A DNA stretch of 64,000 bases from Cytophagales bacterium (GTDB lineage: Bacteria; Bacteroidota; Bacteroidia; Cytophagales; Cyclobacteriaceae): contig JAFLBR010000007.1 in the NCBI GenBank assembly GCA_017303795.1, forward strand, positions 124,001 through 188,000. Reading direction: 5' to 3'. Every line of letters begins with the position of its first letter. The first letter of the stretch is position 1. A model generated the notes under the pieces. It saw only the letters and a program-made list of their open reading frames with translations, was not told where the DNA came from and made no database searches. A program made the translations under genes and the position numbers. Positions 22,936 to 31,356 of this stretch are shown here, piece by piece.

Positions 22936-23931
22936 TAACTTCCCTGCAATATTATCTACACCCCCACCATCCCACTCAACAATTCGCTTAATCCTTTCCT
23001 TTCGCTTCTCAATTCCGTGAAGGTAAGCTTTATCATAGTACGTAAGTAAAGTATGCATTACTGCAACCATATCTCCTTCCAGTAATTTTTGTTTTGCTGT
23101 GTTAAAATGCTGCCCACCCAATCGTTTCACAATCCTACTCATGATAGAAAGAAACTCATCACGATTCGCTTTTCCATATTCTTCAACCAATCGCTTAACG
23201 CGAACTTCTTTATCTACCTGCAGCTGAACCAACGGGCTTTTGTTCATCTGCAACCAGAACTCACGTGGCAAAAAAATTTGCCCGATAGCTATCGACTCAT
23301 CTTCAACCCAAACTGGTTTGTTCGGATTCAGTTGAAGAATTGATTCAAATAAATTATTCTGAAATTGTTCGGTGCTTGGTTGCGGATTCATAAACAACCC
23401 ACCAAACACTGAACCTTTATGACTTGCCAGGGTTTCGAGATCAAGAACCTGTTCACCATTTGCCCGAAGTGCCCGAAGAATTTCACTCTTGCCACTTCCC
23501 GTACAACCAGTAAGCAAAACAAGCTTCAACGGTTTAGCAAACGACTCAAGCGCTTTTTGTCGATAAGTTTTGTAGCCACCTTTAAGTGAATGTGTTTTAA
23601 TTCCGGCCATACCCACAAACTGGCAAAAGTTATTGGAGCGCATACCGCCACGCCAGCAATGCACCAGCAGTTCTTTGGCATCGGTAGCTTTTTCGGCTTC
23701 GTTAATTATATCTAACAGTCGCGGGCCAACCAACCTAAAGCCGGTTTTAATAGCTTCAAGCTGACCTTTCTGTTTATAATCGGTACCAACCAGAACTCGT
23801 TCCTGATTATTTAGAATAGGAATGTTGATGGCACCCGCAATGTGACCTGATTGAAATTCGCCTTCGGAGCGTACATCTACTACCGGCAAGGTTTTTCTTA
23901 ACGCAAAAAAATCTTCAATGGAAATGGTCAT
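22927..23931 (-). CDS. mnmH: tRNA 2-selenouridine synthase
   Basis: This 334-residue protein replaces sulfur by selenium in the 2-thiouridine at the wobble base of certain tRNAs, via a geranylated intermediate. The N-terminal rhodanese domain (PVVDVRSEGEFQSGHIAGAIN) holds the active cysteine in LLVHCWRGGMRSN near residue 91. The C-terminal P-loop domain has LTGCTGSGKSEIL and EDESIAIGQIFLPREFW. Selenophosphate from SelD is the donor, which explains the pairing with selD. The last codons and stop lie within a CACATAG repeat. The gene is complete with both domains. Confidence 0.95.
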   Translation of the reverse strand: MTISIEDFFALRKTLPVVDVRSEGEFQSGHIAGAINIPILNNQERVLVGTDYKQKGQLEAIKTGFRLVGPRLLDIINEAEKATDAKELLVHCWRGGMRSNNFCQFVGMAGIKTHSLKGGYKTYRQKALESFAKPLKLVLLTGCTGSGKSEILRALRANGEQVLDLETLASHKGSVFGGLFMNPQPSTEQFQNNLFESILQLNPNKPVWVEDESIAIGQIFLPREFWLQMNKSPLVQLQVDKEVRVKRLVEEYGKANRDEFLSIMSRIVKRLGGQHFNTAKQKLLEGDMVAVMHTLLTYYDKAYLHGIEKRKERIKRIVEWDGGGVDNIAGKLTT

Positions 23932-23976
23932 CGTTCTAATTGGGAACGATGGTAAAGATAATTAAGTCTGAACTAA

Positions 23977-26610
23977 CTAATCGTTAAAATTAATTACAAT
24001 GCTTGAGGCAATGCCTACACGAAAACCATAATTCAGATATTGTCCATCCTGAAAAGCCGCTGCTACTTCAAGTCGTAAAATGCGCAGAATGCCATCAATA
24101 CCATACCCTACTTCGGTATAGTTGCGCGAGGTGGGCGAAGCGAGGTAATTCACAAAAACATTTTCGGTAATACCCACCAACCTTACTTTAGGAATGCGTG
24201 TTACCAAAAATTTACGGAAGTGGTAATGTGTGTTGGCCGAAAGATATTCGCGCGAAGTACTGTTGTTATAATAATCCATCAACCGATAGGTTCCTACCGG
24301 ATCGGCCGTTACAAACCAGGTGCGATTGCCTTGAAAATGTTTGTAATCCATAAAGGATAGATTCTCGGCATTAAAGAATTTTCCGGCTTGCAGGTTTACA
24401 TCTAATGTACCCCGTATGCCAACCTTTAACGTGTGTTTAAAACCTACTTCTATCTGATCGAATTTTACTTCGCTTTGCGCCACACCACTAATTGCTTTGC
24501 GATAGTTTAAACTAAGTAAGGGCGAACTGCCACTTACCCGTGACTTATTACCATTACGGATGCGATACTTCTGCCACGGTCGCGCTTCCAGGCTGGCCGA
24601 ACCAATGAATGCCCGATTAGGCTCGAAACCTGTATCTGGAATTTCTAAGTTAGCTGGAGCATTGGGTGTATAGTCGCCACGATTTGTTTTGAACAACGTA
24701 TAGTCTGTTTGATTAGATAACTCTGACCGCCTTGCCCACGACCACTCACTTCGAAGCGTATATTTATCGTTAAAGCGATGTAGGTAATTTAGTTGTACGA
24801 AATTGCGTTCGTAAATTTTCATCCAGTTATCGCCATACAATAATGAGATGAATGAATTGACAAAGTGATGAATAGGTTCGTTGGAATTGTATTGTTCTAC
24901 ATAGCGTCCACCCTCTACTGTTATCCGATTATTTTTAAACCTTAAATCGGTGCGCAGTTTACCGGTAAGTAAATCGCGTTCAAATGAATAGCGAAGTATA
25001 GGGCTAATCTCTAAGCGCGATGTTTGCGGTCGCGCATCTTTATTGGTAGAATCGCGCTTAACCCAGCGCTTGTAATAACTCATTCTATAAATCAGGTTAA
25101 ACCCTTCAACCGTATTAAATCCACCGTAAGGTGTATGAATGCGGAAGTTGCTCATCTTACCCAACTTATATGAATCGCCAATCAAAATATCCCAGGGTTG
25201 AAAGCCTGGCTTACTATTCTTTCTGTTTGACCGTAACGTATCGCCTTCATCGCGCTTACGCTGAACTTCTGTAATACTATCATTTAAATGATAGCCACGC
25301 TCTTCTTCTTTTGAAAGTGGCGTGGGCCTGATCTCAACCCAAAACGTAGAGTCTTTTTTATAAGCAAGCGAATCAACCGAGTAATTGGTTTCCGAAATTA
25401 CATCGGGCTCTTTCTGTTCTTTAATCTCTTGCTTTTCGTACTCTTTTACTAATTGTCTTAGTTCTTTGCCCGTTACTTCTTTACCCGCATTCAAGCGTTC
25501 GTTTATCTCCTGACCTTTCTTCGTGAATTTCTGTTCAATAACTTTTGCTTCTTCTTTATAGATTTTTTCATCGATAACGGTAAGCTCTACTTCTAACTCT
25601 GGATTAAGCGTGACTTTGTAATCCTTCATTGTTGCCAGATACTGGCCTTCGAACTCGAACCCAAACACTTTACCCTTAACTTTAAACTGCTGCGATACCG
25701 GAAGCCAGGCTTTATCTTCAATTGGGTTATATACTTGCTTGATGTGAAAGTCAATACCCATTTTAATGGTATTAAGTTCAAGACTGTGAATACTCCACCA
25801 ATCCTCCACAATGTAGATCAAACCCTCAAACACATTATCGCCTCGCGAACGCGGAGTTACTTTTATTTTACTAACCTCGTAGCTCTGATCTTTAAACGAG
25901 CCGAGGTATTCAAACCGATAATACGAAAACGCTTTAGGCGAAAGTGGCGAAACCGTTTCAGCAATCTCAGGTTGATAGAAACTACCAAAAATGTATGAGT
26001 TAGGTGAAGTGTTTTTACTATCGCCATTGGTATAAACGGCAATTACTTTTTCTTCAAACTTGTTGGGGCGGGTATATTTTATTTCACTTACAGATTCGGA
26101 AATAAACACGCGATCTTTGGTGATGCCTTCTTTCTCCAGCGCCTTTTTTGCCAGCCACGGGTAATCGGTTAGCTGACCTTTACCTTTTATATAAACCGTT
26201 GCCGAATATGCATCAATTTGTTGTGTGTGAAACTTGGCTTTGGCAATAGCCTTGCGCATAATAGTATAGGCCGGATCTTCTTTACCCGCTTTTACCGTTA
26301 CGGTTTGCAGTACAACTACCTGAGTTTTGAGTGTTAAATTAATCTCCACAAAATCTTCGCCTACCTCAACCACCCGATTAATCGATTCATAACCGAGGTA
26401 TTGAAATACTACATCATACTTACCGGGCTTGAGTTGAACTTCGTAGCGACCCTCCATATCAGTAGCGCTGCCGGTTCCGGTTTGTTTTATAAAAATGGAA
26501 GCAAAGACAAGCGGCCCCACATCATCGCCTTTAATTACACCGCGAATGCCACCGGCATAAGTTTGCGTTAACGCTCCCAAAAACAGAATTGCAAGTAAAT
26601 ATCTCGTCAT
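23977..26610 (-). CDS. DUF5686 outer-membrane protein with carboxypeptidase-like domain
   Basis: This is an 877-residue exported protein with a signal peptide (MTRYLLAILFLGALTQTYAG). A carboxypeptidase-regulatory-like beta sandwich follows (GGIRGVIKGDDVGPLVFASIF, DMEGRYEVQLKPGKYDVVFQYLGYES). DUF5686 covers the rest, starting at YTIMRKAIAKAKFHTQQID. The C-terminal half looks like a beta-barrel, ending in aromatic-rich amphipathic strands. Unlike TonB receptors there is no plug box. The function of the family is not known; it is a large, common Bacteroidota envelope protein. It lies 46 bases upstream of mnmH on the same strand and may be co-transcribed. Confidence 0.85.
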   Translation of the reverse strand: MTRYLLAILFLGALTQTYAGGIRGVIKGDDVGPLVFASIFIKQTGTGSATDMEGRYEVQLKPGKYDVVFQYLGYESINRVVEVGEDFVEINLTLKTQVVVLQTVTVKAGKEDPAYTIMRKAIAKAKFHTQQIDAYSATVYIKGKGQLTDYPWLAKKALEKEGITKDRVFISESVSEIKYTRPNKFEEKVIAVYTNGDSKNTSPNSYIFGSFYQPEIAETVSPLSPKAFSYYRFEYLGSFKDQSYEVSKIKVTPRSRGDNVFEGLIYIVEDWWSIHSLELNTIKMGIDFHIKQVYNPIEDKAWLPVSQQFKVKGKVFGFEFEGQYLATMKDYKVTLNPELEVELTVIDEKIYKEEAKVIEQKFTKKGQEINERLNAGKEVTGKELRQLVKEYEKQEIKEQKEPDVISETNYSVDSLAYKKDSTFWVEIRPTPLSKEEERGYHLNDSITEVQRKRDEGDTLRSNRKNSKPGFQPWDILIGDSYKLGKMSNFRIHTPYGGFNTVEGFNLIYRMSYYKRWVKRDSTNKDARPQTSRLEISPILRYSFERDLLTGKLRTDLRFKNNRITVEGGRYVEQYNSNEPIHHFVNSFISLLYGDNWMKIYERNFVQLNYLHRFNDKYTLRSEWSWARRSELSNQTDYTLFKTNRGDYTPNAPANLEIPDTGFEPNRAFIGSASLEARPWQKYRIRNGNKSRVSGSSPLLSLNYRKAISGVAQSEVKFDQIEVGFKHTLKVGIRGTLDVNLQAGKFFNAENLSFMDYKHFQGNRTWFVTADPVGTYRLMDYYNNSTSREYLSANTHYHFRKFLVTRIPKVRLVGITENVFVNYLASPTSRNYTEVGYGIDGILRILRLEVAAAFQDGQYLNYGFRVGIASSIVINFND

Positions 26611-26656
26611 GCTTAGCAGATGCAGGATTGAACGGAAGAGTTGTATGCAGGTGACG

Positions 26657-27229
26657 TTATTGATAAAATTTTTTTAACCGAATGAGTTGCTCCACTGGTT
26701 CTGGAACGAGGTAGCGGATAGAATTATTGTGTTTGATGCAATGGCGGATATACGTGGCCGAAATATCCAGCAACGGGGCCTCAACTATATGTACGTTCGG
26801 ATGACGTTCTAATTCGCTATTTGTTACACCCGGTCGCTGATAAACATATAGACCGAACTGCTCCAGAATCTGCTCATGGTTTTTCCACTTCGAAAAATTC
26901 TGCAGGTTATCGCCACCCATAATTACTTTAAACTCTTTAGTAGGATGTTTCTCAGTAAGATATGCCAACGTGTGAATGGTATAGCTGGGTTTGGGTAAAT
27001 GAAATTCGGCATCGCTTGCTTCTAATTTGTAGTTATCGGCAATAGCCGCTTTTACCATATCGTACCGATCGAACTCATGCAACAAACCTTTGCTGGGTTT
27101 AAGTGGGTTTTGCGGGGAGACTACAAACCAAACTTTATTCAGGTCGGTATTTTCGGCCATGATGTTGGCAATAATCAGGTGCCCGGTATGAATAGGATTA
27201 AAAGAACCGAAGAAGAGGCCTATTTTCAT
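26657..27229 (-). CDS. nadD: Nicotinate-nucleotide adenylyltransferase
   Basis: This 190-residue enzyme adenylates nicotinate mononucleotide in NAD synthesis. The class-defining IGLFFGSFNPIHTGHLIIA (GSFxPxHxGH) is at the N-terminus. WFVVSPQNPLKP and the KVIMGGDNLQNFSKW block are present, and DISATYIRHCI (ISxTxIR) near residue 155 completes the nucleotidyltransferase site. Its ATG overlaps the stop of the PIN-domain gene (ATGA, 27226-27229), so an essential NAD enzyme is translationally coupled to a toxin gene. This arrangement is the point of interest; the enzyme itself looks normal. Confidence 0.95.
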   Translation of the reverse strand: MKIGLFFGSFNPIHTGHLIIANIMAENTDLNKVWFVVSPQNPLKPSKGLLHEFDRYDMVKAAIADNYKLEASDAEFHLPKPSYTIHTLAYLTEKHPTKEFKVIMGGDNLQNFSKWKNHEQILEQFGLYVYQRPGVTNSELERHPNVHIVEAPLLDISATYIRHCIKHNNSIRYLVPEPVEQLIRLKKFYQ

Positions 27230-27636
27230 TCCTTAATAGTTCTTAGATATTGAGTTGGTGAATTAACGGGAATTGATGAGGCTGAAAAATCTTTTAAATC
27301 TCTTGTAATAATCACATCTGCATCAACCTCAAGCGCTGTATAAAATTGAAGCGCATCTTCAAAATCTTTAAATGTTGATTTTATGGTTTGACTAAACTCT
27401 GCTTTTGTAAGGCTTACTATCTCAACCCACTCCATCATTTCGGTAATAACCAGAAATGGATTCTGACCAGCCTTTCTTACCACATAAGCTACATTGGCGA
27501 TTGATAACGCTGAAGTAAACAGTCTCTTCTTATGGGTAAATCGTAATTGTATTATCCTTTCGGCCTGATCGGAAAAGGGTTTTCTATCCAATACAAAATC
27601 GAGTAGCAGGTTTGTATCTAAAAAAAGCTTTTCCAT
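27226..27636 (-). CDS. PIN-domain ribonuclease toxin (VapC-like)
   Basis: This is a 136-residue PIN domain. The first acidic motif LFLDTNLLLDFVL is at residues 4-16 (DTN with Asp). ALSIANVAYVVRK supplies the second region, and FEDALQFYTALEVDADVIITRDLKDF the remaining acidic residues (ED, TRD). The set is complete, so nuclease activity is plausible. Such toxins typically cleave tRNA or mRNA. It follows a DUF6364-type antitoxin with a one-base TAATG overlap and is coupled to nadD downstream. The pair lies between gmk and nadD in one direction. Confidence 0.85.
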   Translation of the reverse strand: MEKLFLDTNLLLDFVLDRKPFSDQAERIIQLRFTHKKRLFTSALSIANVAYVVRKAGQNPFLVITEMMEWVEIVSLTKAEFSQTIKSTFKDFEDALQFYTALEVDADVIITRDLKDFSASSIPVNSPTQYLRTIKE

Positions 27637-27884
27637 TACCTGTGCTTCGCAATCAAGATGTCAGCAATTGCATCTTTGTAGTCCACATCATCGGGTATAG
27701 ACCCTTTTGCAATGCCTTTTAATTTCCTGATAGAATCAAGAGGGTCTTTTTTCTTTTCTTTATTTATCAGGTCTTCAATATGATCTTCAAAAAGCTTGGA
27801 AACACTTTTTCCCTTCTTTCTAGCATATTTTTTTGCCTGAGTTACAAGTTTCGGATTTACGCTCAATGTTAACTTGCTCGTCAT
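27636..27884 (-). CDS. DUF6364-type antitoxin (ribbon-helix-helix-like)
   Basis: This is an 82-residue basic protein. The N-terminal KLTLSVNPKLVTQAKKYARKKGKSVSKLFEDHI is the DUF6364 / RHH-type pattern: a short strand for DNA contact, then two helices. The acidic C-terminal region (SIPDDVDYKDAIADILI) would wrap the PIN toxin. It precedes the toxin gene with a one-base overlap. A perfect 9-bp inverted repeat sits across its start codon, as expected for autoregulation. Promoter-like boxes lie just upstream, between it and gmk. Confidence 0.8.
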   Translation of the reverse strand: MTSKLTLSVNPKLVTQAKKYARKKGKSVSKLFEDHIEDLINKEKKKDPLDSIRKLKGIAKGSIPDDVDYKDAIADILIAKHR

Positions 27885-27908
27885 ACGTATAGTTTTTAGC
27901 TATACGTA
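27884..27908 (-). promoter_or_regulatory. Probable antitoxin operator (9-bp inverted repeat)
   Basis: TACGTATAG (27884-27892) and CTATACGTA (27900-27908) are exact reverse complements separated by seven bases. The repeat starts at the A of the antitoxin ATG and overlaps the downstream edge of the promoter-like -7 box. This is the position of an autorepressor site in toxin-antitoxin operons. Confidence 0.6.
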
Positions 27909-27937
27909 AAACTACCCAATTGCCCTTAAAGTTTCAA
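27907..27937 (-). promoter_or_regulatory. Candidate promoter for the toxin-antitoxin-nadD unit
   Basis: On the minus strand, TTG (27937-27935) is followed after 20 bases by TAGTTTTA (27914-27907), a 7/8 match to TAnnTTTG at the expected Bacteroidota spacing. It starts just after the gmk stop, so the module and nadD may have their own promoter. Confidence 0.45.
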
Positions 27938-27942
27938 TTTGG

Positions 27943-28512
27943 TCAGGAGTTTTTAAAGGCATCGTATAGCCGTTGCGCTTCCTGTAGGGATTTATCCAAC
28001 TCTTCATTTACCAACACCACATCAAACTTGTCCTGAAAAGTCATCTCGAATTTAGCTTTAAAAATTCTGCGCGAAAGACTTTCTTCTGATTCGGTACCGC
28101 GTTCGGTAAGGCGCGCTTTAAGTACTTCCAATGATGGAACCTTTACAAAGATGGCCAATGCTTTTTCACCAAAATATTTTTTCAGGTTAATACCACCTTT
28201 TACATCTACATCAAAAATTACATTACGTCCTTCTTGCCAGATGCGTTCTATTTCAGTTTTAAGCGTTCCGTAAAAATTACCAGCATAGACTTCCTCCCAC
28301 TCAATAAACTCATCGTTATCAATCTTCTTCTTAAAATCTTCGGGTGTTAAAAAATAATAATCTTTTCCGTCCTGTTCGGTACGGCCGCGCTTATCGCGTG
28401 TAGATGCTGAAATAGAAAAACCGAGGTCGGGATTATTTTTGAGCAGGTGTTTTACAATGGTTGTTTTACCAGAACCCGAAGGCGCTGAAAAAATAAGCGC
28501 TTTACCCGCCAT
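27943..28512 (-). CDS. gmk: Guanylate kinase
   Basis: This 189-residue enzyme phosphorylates GMP to GDP. The P-loop LIFSAPSGSGKTTIVKHLL is at the N-terminus. The GMP-binding block FSISASTRDKRGRTEQDGKDYYFL (Ser, Arg, Tyr) is complete, and VIFDVDVKGGINLKKYF and RLTERGTESEESLSRRI follow. Its ATG overlaps the stop of the zinc anti-sigma gene by one base (TAATG), making it the third gene of a sigma/anti-sigma/gmk run. It is complete and of typical length. Confidence 0.96.
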   Translation of the reverse strand: MAGKALIFSAPSGSGKTTIVKHLLKNNPDLGFSISASTRDKRGRTEQDGKDYYFLTPEDFKKKIDNDEFIEWEEVYAGNFYGTLKTEIERIWQEGRNVIFDVDVKGGINLKKYFGEKALAIFVKVPSLEVLKARLTERGTESEESLSRRIFKAKFEMTFQDKFDVVLVNEELDKSLQEAQRLYDAFKNS

Positions 28513-28781
28513 CAGCTTGCTGAGTTTTGACTGATTTGTACTTTGATCTGGTCAACCAGATCGGTAGGTGCATCGCCTCCACAACATTTGGTTTTTAGTA
28601 ACCTCTTAATGGCCATGTCCAGATCGTACGATTTGAAACACGGCAGGCAACGGTCCATATGATTTTTGAAATACTCCTGTTGTTCATCGGAAGCTTCGCC
28701 ATCAATAATAACCTGCAGCATTTCCATGCATGTGGGTTTCTTACCATCGGCCAGGATAAACGGATTGTTGGGAGGTGTCAT
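28512..28781 (-). CDS. Zinc-binding anti-sigma factor (ZAS type)
   Basis: This is an 89-residue soluble protein. The ZAS signature is visible as NHMDRCLPCFKSYDLD (H-x3-C-x2-C, about residues 41-48), with an upstream conserved Cys in KPTCMEMLQ. An extra Cys pair in LLKTKCCGGDA is unusual. ZAS proteins bind and silence ECF sigma factors and may respond to redox through the cysteines. It overlaps the upstream sigma gene by four bases (ATGA) and the downstream gmk by one base. With no membrane helix, the signal is probably cytoplasmic. Confidence 0.8.
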   Translation of the reverse strand: MTPPNNPFILADGKKPTCMEMLQVIIDGEASDEQQEYFKNHMDRCLPCFKSYDLDMAIKRLLKTKCCGGDAPTDLVDQIKVQISQNSAS

Positions 28782-29371
28782 AACTCAGTATTTTTATAAC
28801 CCATAGATTTGGCGTATTCGCTTAGTTTTTCTTTCAGCAGGTTGCGTGCGCGGTGCAGGCGACTGCGCACGGTGCCGATTGGTATATCCAGAATTTTTGC
28901 CATCTCTTCGTATTTAAAACCTTCCAGATCGCACAATATAATTACCGTACGAAAGTCCACATCCAGCGCATTAAGCGCATTTGAGATTTCGTCACCAATC
29001 ATATCCTTCAGCGATTCTACTCGCAGGTCGGGTGTGATCTGGCGGTTTACATCTTCTGAGTTATAATACGTTTCAACTTCCTGATAATCTACCTTGGAAG
29101 GTTCTTTGGTCTTCTTGCGGTAATCGTTGATGAAACTGTTTTTCAAAATGCGGAACAGCCAGGCCTTGGCATTAGTTCCTTTTTGGAATGATTCTACAAA
29201 CCGATAGGCCTTCAGGTAGGTATCCTGCACCAGGTCTTTGGCATCGTCCCGATCGAGTGTAAGCCTAAACCCGAAATTATACATGGAGTTAATGTGCGGC
29301 AGAAACTCGTTGTTGAAGATTTCGTTCTTCTCCTTTTCGGAATAATTCTGTCGGGTTACGATTTCCTCCAT
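28778..29371 (-). CDS. ECF-type RNA polymerase sigma factor
   Basis: The protein is about 197 residues from the ATG at 29371 (MEEIVTRQNYSEKEKNEIF). The open frame extends to 29422, but the extension is hydrophobic and unlike a sigma N-terminus. Region 2 (HINSMYNFGFRLTLDRDDAKDLVQDTYLKAY, FQKGTNAKAWLFRILKNSFIN) and region 4 (ALDVDFRTVIILCDLEGFKYEEMA, IPIGTVRSRLHRARNLLKEKL) are complete. A TATTTTTG -7-like box ends seven bases before the ATG, so the transcript may have almost no leader. Order: sigma, zinc anti-sigma, gmk, antitoxin, toxin, nadD. Confidence 0.92.
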   Translation of the reverse strand: MEEIVTRQNYSEKEKNEIFNNEFLPHINSMYNFGFRLTLDRDDAKDLVQDTYLKAYRFVESFQKGTNAKAWLFRILKNSFINDYRKKTKEPSKVDYQEVETYYNSEDVNRQITPDLRVESLKDMIGDEISNALNALDVDFRTVIILCDLEGFKYEEMAKILDIPIGTVRSRLHRARNLLKEKLSEYAKSMGYKNTEL

Positions 29372-29440
29372 AAGGAGCAAAAATAATAAAGAATAACCAT
29401 CTAATATTGTATTCAGCCCCATAAGGCAGATTTTAGCAAT

Positions 29441-30475
29441 ATGAACATCTATTTCTACACCCCCGAGTTTTATTCAGGGGGCACCAAAATGATTTATCGC
29501 CATGTGGAAATTCTATCCCGCAATAATGTTGCAGCGTTTGTTCTTCATACGAGAAAAGGATTTAAAAATTCAGGATTTCAACATACCACCCCAATCCGTT
29601 ATTGGAACGATACCCGGTTAACTGATGAGGATATTATCGTAATACCAGAATACATGGCGATTTGGATGAATAGGGAAATTAACCCAATCGGTATCAAATC
29701 ATTTTTGAAGCGAAAGTTCTCGAAGAACCGCTACCGCTACCATGCTTATGAAGCTATTCATAGCCCCGCCAGAAAGGTTATCTACAATCAAAATCCGTTT
29801 TATACTTTTTTTGATTATCCGGCCATGCCGCATACGTATACACTACCCTACCATTTACCCGATTGCCTGGGTGCGGTTTGCGTATCTCAAAATAATCTGG
29901 AGTACCTGCAATTGGCCTTCCCGAATCTTTTCCTTAACCGAATTTATTATTCTATTGACTCTGCCAAATTTATTCCTGCAAATAAAAAAAAGCAGATTGC
30001 TTATCTCACGTTTAAAAATCAGAAAGATGTAACGCAGGTGATTAACCTGCTCACCATTCGTGGCAATCTGCATGGGTATGAGTTAGTGCCCGTACAAGGT
30101 ACCGAAGATGAAGTAGCAAAACATTTTAACGAAGCCGCCATTATGCTCAACTTTGGAAATGTAGAAGGTTTTGGCCTGCCACCTGCCGAAGCGATGTTAA
30201 GTGGATGTGTGGTTATTGGTTATCATGGTGAAGCAGGAAAAGAATTTATGTTGCCCGAATACTGTTTTCCAATCAGCAATGGCGACATCATTTCGTTTGT
30301 AAAAACTGCCGAAGCCGTTATTCATCAACTTCATGAAAATGAAAATGCCTTTAGCGAAATGAACCAGAAAGCCCGCATGTTTATTGAACGGGAATATTCG
30401 CGCGAACGTGAGGTTGACAGCGTAGTGAGTGCATGGAATAAATTTATTGATCTGGCCAGAGCGGTCAGGCCCTGA
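29441..30475 (+). CDS. Glycosyltransferase, GT4-like (GT-B fold)
   Basis: This is a 344-residue protein. The N-terminus has YFYTPEFYSGGTKMIYRHVEIL, a Gly-Gly loop typical of GT-B enzymes. The C-terminal nucleotide-sugar site shows LNFGNVEGFGLPPAEAMLSGCVVIGYHG (E-x7-E motif: EGFGLPPAEA). It likely adds a sugar to a surface glycan, but donor and acceptor cannot be predicted. It is divergent from the ECF sigma gene, with only ~70 bases between the starts, and its end overlaps the convergent DUF707 gene by 11 bases. It is not part of the 35-45 kb polysaccharide cluster. Confidence 0.85.
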   Translation: MNIYFYTPEFYSGGTKMIYRHVEILSRNNVAAFVLHTRKGFKNSGFQHTTPIRYWNDTRLTDEDIIVIPEYMAIWMNREINPIGIKSFLKRKFSKNRYRYHAYEAIHSPARKVIYNQNPFYTFFDYPAMPHTYTLPYHLPDCLGAVCVSQNNLEYLQLAFPNLFLNRIYYSIDSAKFIPANKKKQIAYLTFKNQKDVTQVINLLTIRGNLHGYELVPVQGTEDEVAKHFNEAAIMLNFGNVEGFGLPPAEAMLSGCVVIGYHGEAGKEFMLPEYCFPISNGDIISFVKTAEAVIHQLHENENAFSEMNQKARMFIEREYSREREVDSVVSAWNKFIDLARAVRP

Positions 30476-31223
30476 ATCGGGCCAGGTAAAGATAGCTAAG
30501 CAGTCGGCCTTGCCATTTATTTTTCCACGTGCGAATTTTTCTGATTTCGAAATCCTGTAGATTATAATTGATTCGAAGTGTATCTTCTTCCGTTTTAGCA
30601 GGCTGATCTAACTTGGTATATAATTCGCCTTTGCCAACGGGCTTGCCGTGCTTAACCTGAGTAATATCTAATACTACTATTTTCCAATTACCAAAAAATT
30701 CAGCTATCAGTTTGCCCCACAATAAATCTACACCCCAACCCGATTTTGTTAACTTAAATGTAGGAAGTAGTTTTTCAAGTGCAGGCTTTTTCATTAACGG
30801 GCACATTAACTCCACTGTGGTTACATAACGAAGGCCCGAATATTTTTTATGCTTCAATACCGGCCAACTCATATAAGAATCGGCTGTAAGAGAAGGTTGA
30901 GCAAGCTGAACCGATAGATAATTGAAACAATCAAAAATTTTATTGATCTGGACCCCCGTTACTTCAATATCATCGTCCAGAAAAAAAAATGAAGAGTACT
31001 CTTTCAGATAATGTTCATGCTGCGAAAAAAAATCCTGAATCATCCACCATTTATAACTATGATAATGAAAAATTTTTACGCAGGTGTTTGTTAAAATTTC
31101 CTGATCGACAATGGTATGATACCCTAACAGCACAACATCAAAATTTCGATTGGCACAATCGGTAATCCATCTGCTGCGTAGCGAGCCGTTGCCAAAAGGC
31201 ATTACAACAAGATTTTTACCCAT
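30465..31223 (-). CDS. DUF707-like protein (probable GT-A type glycosyltransferase)
   Basis: This is a 252-residue protein. The SYKWWMIQDFFSQHEHYL segment followed by SSFFFLDDDIEVTGVQINK matches the DUF707 pattern (KWW...F, then an aspartate-rich DDD/DED motif that in GT-A enzymes binds the metal and nucleotide-sugar). SGWGVDLLWGKLIAEFFG and ITQVKHGKPVG are other conserved-looking blocks. There is no signal peptide. The gene converges on the GT4-like gene with an 11-base overlap. A TACCTTTG promoter element lies about 40 bases upstream of the ATG. Function beyond glycosyltransfer is unknown. Confidence 0.75.
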   Translation of the reverse strand: MGKNLVVMPFGNGSLRSRWITDCANRNFDVVLLGYHTIVDQEILTNTCVKIFHYHSYKWWMIQDFFSQHEHYLKEYSSFFFLDDDIEVTGVQINKIFDCFNYLSVQLAQPSLTADSYMSWPVLKHKKYSGLRYVTTVELMCPLMKKPALEKLLPTFKLTKSGWGVDLLWGKLIAEFFGNWKIVVLDITQVKHGKPVGKGELYTKLDQPAKTEEDTLRINYNLQDFEIRKIRTWKNKWQGRLLSYLYLARFRA

Positions 31224-31261
31224 TCAGTTGTTCGTTTCGTAAGCCAGTTTTTTTCGGTTAT

Positions 31262-31269
31262 CAAAGGTA
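31262..31269 (-). promoter_or_regulatory. Candidate -7 element TACCTTTG for the DUF707 gene
   Basis: The minus strand reads TACCTTTG, an exact TAnnTTTG match, 38 bases before the ATG at 31223. No clear -33 box was found at standard spacing. Confidence 0.45.
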
Positions 31270-31356
31270 GGGTTTATAACCATGGACTATACTAAAAATG
31301 TAATGCTAAATTGGCAGCGACAAAAAACCAGAGATCCAATAAATTAAGATGATAGG

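Noticed and set aside
29372-29422. Upstream extension of the ECF sigma gene (MGLNTILDGYSLLFLLL)
   Set aside because: The extension is hydrophobic, unlike sigma N-termini, and overlaps a promoter-like TATTTTTG; the ATG at 29371 is a better start.
30465-31223. The two glycosyltransferase-type genes at 29-31 kb as part of the polysaccharide cluster
   Set aside because: They are on a different transcript arrangement, separated by a sigma/TonB unit and a permease with a strong terminator.
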